This document shows, in pieces, positions 5,585 through 9,797 of a DNA stretch of 9,797 bases. The stretch covers positions 1 to 9,797 of the forward strand of contig SXHM01000094.1 in NCBI GenBank assembly GCA_005773695.1, read 5' to 3'. The notes under the pieces are model-generated. The model made no database searches, was not told the origin of the DNA, and saw only the letters and a program-made list of their open reading frames with translations. The stretch is from Bacteroidota bacterium (GTDB taxonomy: Bacteria; Bacteroidota; Bacteroidia; SXHM01). Numbering within the stretch: position 1 is the first letter of the stretch; the number at the start of each line of letters is the position of its first letter. The position numbers and the translations under genes are program-made.

Positions 5585-7444
5585 GTGAACACATTTGAAA
5601 CATTGGGAATTGACGGAAAAATCCTGAGCGCTATCAAGGACATGGGATTTGAAAACCCAATGCCGATACAGGAAAAAGCAATACCCGAACTACTAAAAAA
5701 CGATAGCGATTACATTTGCCTTGCCCAAACAGGAACAGGGAAAACAGCAGCTTTTGGCTTGCCATTGGCGCAACTCATAGACTTTGAAAGCCCGAAGGCG
5801 CAGGCAATTGTGCTGTGCCCTACACGTGAGCTATGCATACAAATAACAGGCGACATCACCAATTTTACCAAAAACTTCAGAGGAGCCAATGTAGTAGCCG
5901 TTTATGGCGGTGCAAGCATTGAAGGACAAATAAGCCAGATAAAACGCGGAGCGCAGGTTATTGTGGCTACTCCGGGAAGGATGGTAGATATCATCAACCG
6001 CAAAAAGGTTGACCTTACAGAAATACATTGGGCCGTTCTTGACGAAGCAGATGAAATGCTGAACATGGGTTTCAAAGAAGACCTTGATACAATTCTTGCT
6101 AAAACACCTTCTGAAAAACATACCTGGCTATTCTCGGCAACTATGGCACAAGGCGTGGCAGACATTGCCCGTAATTACATGAGCAATGCCAAGGAAATTG
6201 CTGTTGGTAGAAAAAATCAGGGTGCTGAAAACATAAGCCATATCTATTATGTGGTTCATGCCCGCGATAAATATCTTGCACTAAAACGTATTGCCGATTT
6301 TAACCCTGATATATATGGCATAATCTTTTGCCGAACCCGTGCCGAAACACAAACCGTTGCCGACCATCTTATAAAAGATGGTTACAGTGCAGATTGTATT
6401 CACGGTGATTTATCACAGGCGCAGCGCGACAGCGTGATGAAAAAATATCGCAGCAAAACCATTCAGATGCTCGTAGCAACCGATGTTGCAGCCCGAGGTA
6501 TTGATGTTGATGATGTTACGCACGTGATCAACTATAGCTTACCGGATGAAGCGGAGAACTACACTCACCGCAGCGGAAGAACAGCGCGTGCTGGTAAATC
6601 AGGTGTATCCATCGCGATTATCAATATGAAAGAGATTGGAAAAGTTCGTTTCATTGAGCGCATCATCAACAAGAAATTTACAGAAGCAAAAATACCTACA
6701 GGAAAAGAAATCTGCGAAAAACAATTGTTTTCGCTGATTGATAAAAGTATCAATACTGCCATTAACGAAAAGGAAATTGCTCCTTATCTGCCAAAGATTT
6801 TTGGCCAGTTAGAACATTTAAGCAAAGAGGACATTATCAAACGATTAATATCCACCGAGTTCAACCGATTCCTTGAGTATTACAAAAACTCAAACGATCT
6901 TGCAGGCGACCGCTCACATTCTTCAAGTCATACAGCAGGTTTTAAACGCATGTTTATTAGTCTGGGAAGATTAGATGGTATTGATAAAGGACAATTACTC
7001 AACATCCTTTGCACAGGTGCAGACCTTGCCAGTACCAGTATCGGCAGAATTGATTTGATGAACAGTTATTCATTCTTTGAAGTTAGTATTAACGACTTAG
7101 AGAAGTTAAAAACATCTTTTGAGCAACACGATTACAAAGGCAGAAAGATTAAGATAGAAGAATCAGAAAAACCTGCCGATTCAAAAAGAGAGCGCTATGG
7201 CGATAGTGATAGCAGAGGTGATGGCGAGAAACGCGAATTCCGCAAGTTTGGCGGTGACAGAGGCGGCTACGGAGGCAAGCGCGATGGTGGAGGAAGAGGC
7301 GGCTACGGTGGTGGCGGAGACCGCAAAACCAGCGGAGGAAGAGACAGAGGGGGTTATAGTGGTGGAGGCGAAAGCCGTGAAGGTGGTGCCGGTTCCAGAC
7401 GTGATAAATTTGCTAAAGGATCAAGACCAAGAAAAAAGTTTTAG
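5585..7444 (+). CDS. deaD: DEAD-box ATP-dependent RNA helicase with DbpA-type RNA-binding domain and RGG tail
   Basis: The protein (619 residues) unwinds structured RNA using ATP; family roles are ribosome assembly, mRNA decay and cold adaptation. All core motifs are present: Q motif GFENPMPIQ (21-29), Walker A AQTGTGKT (47-54), PTREL (79-83), TPGR (129-132), DEAD (153-156), SAT (184-186), FCRTR (248-252), ATDVAARGID (298-307) and HRSGRTARAG (328-337). Residues ~453-526 (FKRMFISLGRLDGIDKGQLL, then IGRIDLMNSYSFFEVS) match the DbpA/CsdA RNA-binding domain. Residues ~545-619 form a Gly/Arg-rich RGG tail that probably binds RNA loosely. The GTG start was chosen because it places FETLGI just ahead of the Q motif and no upstream ATG is available. 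The DeaD/CsdA versus DbpA subfamily cannot be settled by eye. It is monocistronic behind its own promoter, and its stop overlaps the convergent glycosyltransferase stop. Confidence 0.93.
   Translation: MNTFETLGIDGKILSAIKDMGFENPMPIQEKAIPELLKNDSDYICLAQTGTGKTAAFGLPLAQLIDFESPKAQAIVLCPTRELCIQITGDITNFTKNFRGANVVAVYGGASIEGQISQIKRGAQVIVATPGRMVDIINRKKVDLTEIHWAVLDEADEMLNMGFKEDLDTILAKTPSEKHTWLFSATMAQGVADIARNYMSNAKEIAVGRKNQGAENISHIYYVVHARDKYLALKRIADFNPDIYGIIFCRTRAETQTVADHLIKDGYSADCIHGDLSQAQRDSVMKKYRSKTIQMLVATDVAARGIDVDDVTHVINYSLPDEAENYTHRSGRTARAGKSGVSIAIINMKEIGKVRFIERIINKKFTEAKIPTGKEICEKQLFSLIDKSINTAINEKEIAPYLPKIFGQLEHLSKEDIIKRLISTEFNRFLEYYKNSNDLAGDRSHSSSHTAGFKRMFISLGRLDGIDKGQLLNILCTGADLASTSIGRIDLMNSYSFFEVSINDLEKLKTSFEQHDYKGRKIKIEESEKPADSKRERYGDSDSRGDGEKREFRKFGGDRGGYGGKRDGGGRGGYGGGGDRKTSGGRDRGGYSGGGESREGGAGSRRDKFAKGSRPRKKF
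7231..7410 (+). repeat. Gly/Arg-rich RGG-tail repeats in the helicase gene
   Basis: The segment encodes repeated GGYGG, RGGY and GGR units (for example GGDRGGYGGKRDGGGRGGYG at residues 556-575). The DNA is locally purine- and G-rich on the + strand (GGCGGCTACGG occurs twice), in contrast to the AT-rich surroundings. An overlapping out-of-frame ORF here is a by-product of this composition. Confidence 0.7.
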
Positions 7445-8733
7445 AGGCTGTTCAGTTTTTCTGCAAGCAGTTTTACCTGATATTCCCTTGAAATAGAGAA
7501 AATCTCTTCATCCGTAATGGATGTTTGGATGGGTATGCCTTGTTGGAATTTGGTGTAGTAGCTTTCAATTTTCTCAGCTACTTCATCAGAAGAAAATGCA
7601 AAAGTTTGAATATCTCTACCCTGAAAGAAAGGAGTTTCTTCAGTCCTTTCTTCTTGAACTACTAAAATGGGATTACGCGTAGCTGCATATTCGTAAGTTT
7701 TTCCACCGATAATGCCTTTCTTTTGGCTTCCAATAATGAACATGAGTAGGAGTGAGGCGCTGATTTGATATTGCACCATCTCTTCAAACGGCAAGCTGTC
7801 AAGAATAACGATGTGCTTAGGGTGTTTTTGCACGAGTGCTTCAACTTGTGAAACATAGTTGCCCGGCTTCAAACGAATACCAATGAAGTAAACCTTGAAA
7901 TTTTTAGGGTTGTTTTCAATGATGAACTTTTCCAGTCCTCCAATAAAAGAATCAACAGGTTGAGTGTCGTAAAGTGTGCCGGTATAGACAATGCTGAATT
8001 CGGTTTGCTTTTTCTGCTCAACACTTTTATAGAAGTCATATTCAACACCATTCTTCAGAACAATTGATTTGCTGTTGGAGATATTAAATTTACTGGCAAT
8101 TCCATCGGTTATTTCTTTAGATACAGAACCAAATAGTTTAGCGTGTTGAAGATATTTGCCTTCAAAACTGCGCTCATATTGATAGCGCAGTTTATTTAAT
8201 ACTGATTTGCTTAGTGAATGATTGGTCGTCCAGCCATCACGATAGTCAAGGTAAAGTGGGATATTGTATTTTTTGCTCAGTAAGTATGCTTGTTTGAAAA
8301 GCACAAATGGTTCACCGGTAACAAGAATAAAACCTACTTTTTCTTTTTGCAGAAACTTGTCTGCTCGTTGTTGCAAATAGATTTTATCATCTGCTGAATC
8401 AAAAATCCACTTAAAGAAAGTTTCGTACAGTGTAAGCAATTTTCGAAGAAGAACAGACTTATCCATTCCTGAATTAGTAATCAGTTTATCTTTTATACTT
8501 TGTTTGTGTGGAATACGAATGAGCCGGTTTTCAGAAGTTTCATTCACTTCTTCTTTCCCTTCATCAGCCTCAAAATATTCATCAAGTTTTTTTATTCCTT
8601 TCTTCCACCTGCGACAAATTACTGTTGGATAGAAACCATATTTATGAAGATGCAGAAACCATGAATATGGGCGCTGTGCGCCAATAGAAGGCAATGGCGG
8701 AAAATCATAGCAAAGCACTAAAATCTTATTCAT
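7441..8733 (-). CDS. GT4-like (GT-B fold) glycosyltransferase
   Basis: Transfers a sugar from a nucleotide-activated donor to an unknown acceptor, probably in surface-glycan or glycoconjugate synthesis. The protein has 430 residues, normal for the family, without a signal peptide. The N-terminal GT-B lobe opens with ILVLCYDFPPLPSIGAQRPY (residues 4-23), the glycine-containing loop typical of this group. DYRDGW (163-168) and KNGV (227-230) follow. The second lobe begins at YTGTLY (250-255). The donor-binding region is GIIGGKTYEYAATRNPIL (340-357), the counterpart of the usual GK-FEYLA-G-PIL motif. The central part (50-120) is charged and variable. The ATG overlaps the stop of the PHP gene (ATGA, 8730-8733), so it is translationally coupled as the last gene of the operon. 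Donor and acceptor cannot be predicted. Confidence 0.85.
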   Translation of the reverse strand: MNKILVLCYDFPPLPSIGAQRPYSWFLHLHKYGFYPTVICRRWKKGIKKLDEYFEADEGKEEVNETSENRLIRIPHKQSIKDKLITNSGMDKSVLLRKLLTLYETFFKWIFDSADDKIYLQQRADKFLQKEKVGFILVTGEPFVLFKQAYLLSKKYNIPLYLDYRDGWTTNHSLSKSVLNKLRYQYERSFEGKYLQHAKLFGSVSKEITDGIASKFNISNSKSIVLKNGVEYDFYKSVEQKKQTEFSIVYTGTLYDTQPVDSFIGGLEKFIIENNPKNFKVYFIGIRLKPGNYVSQVEALVQKHPKHIVILDSLPFEEMVQYQISASLLLMFIIGSQKKGIIGGKTYEYAATRNPILVVQEERTEETPFFQGRDIQTFAFSSDEVAEKIESYYTKFQQGIPIQTSITDEEIFSISREYQVKLLAEKLNSL

Positions 8734-9368
8734 TTGCCGTGAAAATAAGTCAGCACTTTTTCATAATCTTCTTGTCGGTGAATATCAAAACCAACAATAC
8801 TTTGAGAGACAGGAAGAATAAAGGCAGAAGGAGGAAGCATCTCGCGTTTGTTTTGTTCTACATACACGCCTTCTGAAATTGCTTTATTTATAAGCTTTTC
8901 AAGAAGTTGCGTATGCTCTACCAGCCAGTTTCTTTTTTGCAAAAACCTTCCGGGATGCACATAAACACGGTAATATTTTTTCCACCTTTCATCTTCAAAT
9001 AATTTTGAAAATGAATTGAACCAAAGGTTTACATCATCAGGAAACCCATGGCATGCAAATGCAATTAATGAAATATCGTTTAGGATTTCCTCTGGTATAT
9101 CCAATCCTCCACCGGGTAATACCTTCGCTTCCGCACCAATGAGATAATTTACATCGGGATATTTTTTACTACAATCTTTTATTTCTGCTACAAAATCCTT
9201 GAAAGAGTATTTTAGTTCTTTTCTGACATGTTCGGTAAAAATCAATGTTTTCACCCTATTCTCGGCACAAAATCTGAAATGGTCTTCAACGCTTACTTTG
9301 CCGTCAGTGTAAAAAGTGTGAAGGTGAAAAAGGTAACGCTCTGAAAGGTAATCGCTAAATGCTTTCAA
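8730..9368 (-). CDS. PHP-domain metal-dependent phosphoesterase
   Basis: PHP-family proteins are small TIM-barrel-like hydrolases with a trinuclear metal site; members include histidinol-phosphatase HisK, the CpsB/YwqE tyrosine phosphatases of capsule loci and DNA polymerase PHP domains. In this 212-residue protein all nine expected metal ligands are visible: H15 and H17 (HLHTFYTDG), D22, H47 (FTEH), E80 (IGAEAKV), H107 (CHGFP), H138 (VHPGR), D195 and H197 (GFDIH). It is therefore probably an active enzyme. The start ATG (9366-9368) lies inside the end of the ATP-grasp gene (14-nt overlap) and the stop overlaps the glycosyltransferase start. No his genes are nearby, so a sugar-phosphate or phosphotyrosine substrate linked to glycan assembly is more likely than histidinol phosphate (inference). 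Confidence 0.87.
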   Translation of the reverse strand: MKAFSDYLSERYLFHLHTFYTDGKVSVEDHFRFCAENRVKTLIFTEHVRKELKYSFKDFVAEIKDCSKKYPDVNYLIGAEAKVLPGGGLDIPEEILNDISLIAFACHGFPDDVNLWFNSFSKLFEDERWKKYYRVYVHPGRFLQKRNWLVEHTQLLEKLINKAISEGVYVEQNKREMLPPSAFILPVSQSIVGFDIHRQEDYEKVLTYFHGK

Positions 9369-9797
9369 TGATTACATTATTTTGCTGGTCAATTCCCACA
9401 CCGCCCCAATAGCGTTTGAATTCTACTCTGTCTTTTAAGTTGAAGGGATAGGTTCCACCCGGGTTTAAAGCTTCAATAACTGAATAATAAATCATATTGC
9501 ATCCGGCAGCAGCAGCAGCAATCATAGTCCCCTGCACTCGTGGATTTGATTCTAAAATTTTAGGAACATTTTTTTCATCCAGCTTAAACTGGAAACCAAA
9601 GCAGTAGTTTAGGTCTAACGACTCAGCAAGTTTTTGGGAATATTCAATTACATCTTTGCGCTGCAAGTCAACAACAGTTTCAAAACTAATACCACTTCGG
9701 ATACTTTTTCTTATGCGTGGAATAATAATTGTTTGCTTTTGCGTGCGAAAAACATCCACAGAATATTCTTCGCCAGGCATATATTCAGTTACCAAAA
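9355..9797 (-). CDS. ATP-grasp domain ligase, C-terminal part (5' end outside window)
   Basis: The frame is open at the right edge; the TTG at 9793-9795 is just an internal codon, so about 146 C-terminal residues are visible. The fragment shows the second half of an ATP-grasp catalytic domain: EYMPGEEYSVDVF, RIRKSIRSG, then FGFQFKLDE and ILESNPRVQGTM, with the E and N of ESNPR as expected metal ligands, like carbamoyl-phosphate-synthase-type ATP-grasp ligases. Such enzymes form an acyl-phosphate and join a carboxylate to an amine or thiol. Stand-alone members occur in surface-polysaccharide loci of Bacteroidota. Its stop lies 11-14 nt inside the PHP gene, so the two are coupled. Substrate unknown. 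Confidence 0.85.
   Translation of the reverse strand, partial: LVTEYMPGEEYSVDVFRTQKQTIIIPRIRKSIRSGISFETVVDLQRKDVIEYSQKLAESLDLNYCFGFQFKLDEKNVPKILESNPRVQGTMIAAAAAGCNMIYYSVIEALNPGGTYPFNLKDRVEFKRYWGGVGIDQQNNVIIESI

Noticed and set aside
5831..6165. Two minus-strand ORFs inside the helicase gene
   Set aside because: They are antisense to the conserved DEAD motifs on the other strand, with no independent support.
7461..7474. CTGCAAGCAG followed by TTTT as a terminator for the helicase
   Set aside because: The stem is only 3-4 bp and lies in the glycosyltransferase coding region; too weak to call.
7197..7496. Plus-strand 99-residue ORF in another frame of the RGG tail
   Set aside because: Its Ala/Glu/Val-rich sequence results from the repetitive Gly/Arg codons; it has no credible start context.
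8730..9368. Histidinol-phosphatase (hisK) assignment
   Set aside because: The PHP metal ligands are generic, the protein is short, and no histidine genes are nearby; the broader PHP phosphoesterase call is safer.

Overview
The window looks like a chromosomal segment of a Bacteroidota bacterium (Chitinophagales/Sphingobacteriales/Flavobacteriales-like). Four things point there: moderately AT-rich coding sequence; A-rich leaders rather than Shine-Dalgarno sites before starts (the same AAAAATCATG context occurs at two genes); TAnnTTTG-type -7 promoter elements; and Bacteroidota-style proteins (a PD40 propeller surface protein with a SPOR-like C-terminus, FloA, and a DEAD-box helicase with DbpA-type RNA-binding domain and RGG tail). 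No mobile element, tRNA, CRISPR array or phage gene was found.

Left part (1-5006, + strand): the 3' portion of a very large envelope protein (propeller, beta-sandwich, about 510 residues of Ala/Glu/Lys coiled coil, SPOR-like end) is followed by a compact set: clpS (N-degron adaptor for ClpAP-type protease), an NfeD-family membrane protein starting at TTG, and floA (flotillin-like scaffold) 5 nt behind it. A perfect 16-bp hairpin ends this unit.

Middle (5007-7444, + strand): the RNase P RNA gene (rnpB) starts right behind the floA terminator from its own TATCTTTG promoter and ends in its own hairpin. A 170-nt spacer follows, holding a three-copy 8-bp tandem repeat, phased AATCAGC-like heptamers and a good Bacteroidota promoter. 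Next is a GTG-initiated DEAD-box RNA helicase. rnpB and the helicase are both RNA-metabolism genes, but they appear to be transcribed separately.

Right part (7441-9797, - strand): three overlapping genes read leftward: an ATP-grasp ligase (5' end outside the window), a PHP-family metal-dependent phosphoesterase with all nine expected metal ligands, and a GT4-like glycosyltransferase. The overlaps (14 nt and ATGA) imply translational coupling. The set looks like part of a surface-glycan or glycoconjugate pathway whose remainder lies beyond the right edge. Its last stop codon overlaps the helicase stop codon on the opposite strand.

Most of the window is recognisable housekeeping or envelope biology. 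The parts that remain unexplained are the ATP-grasp/PHP/GT cassette, the unusual architecture of the first protein, and the repeat-bearing spacer.
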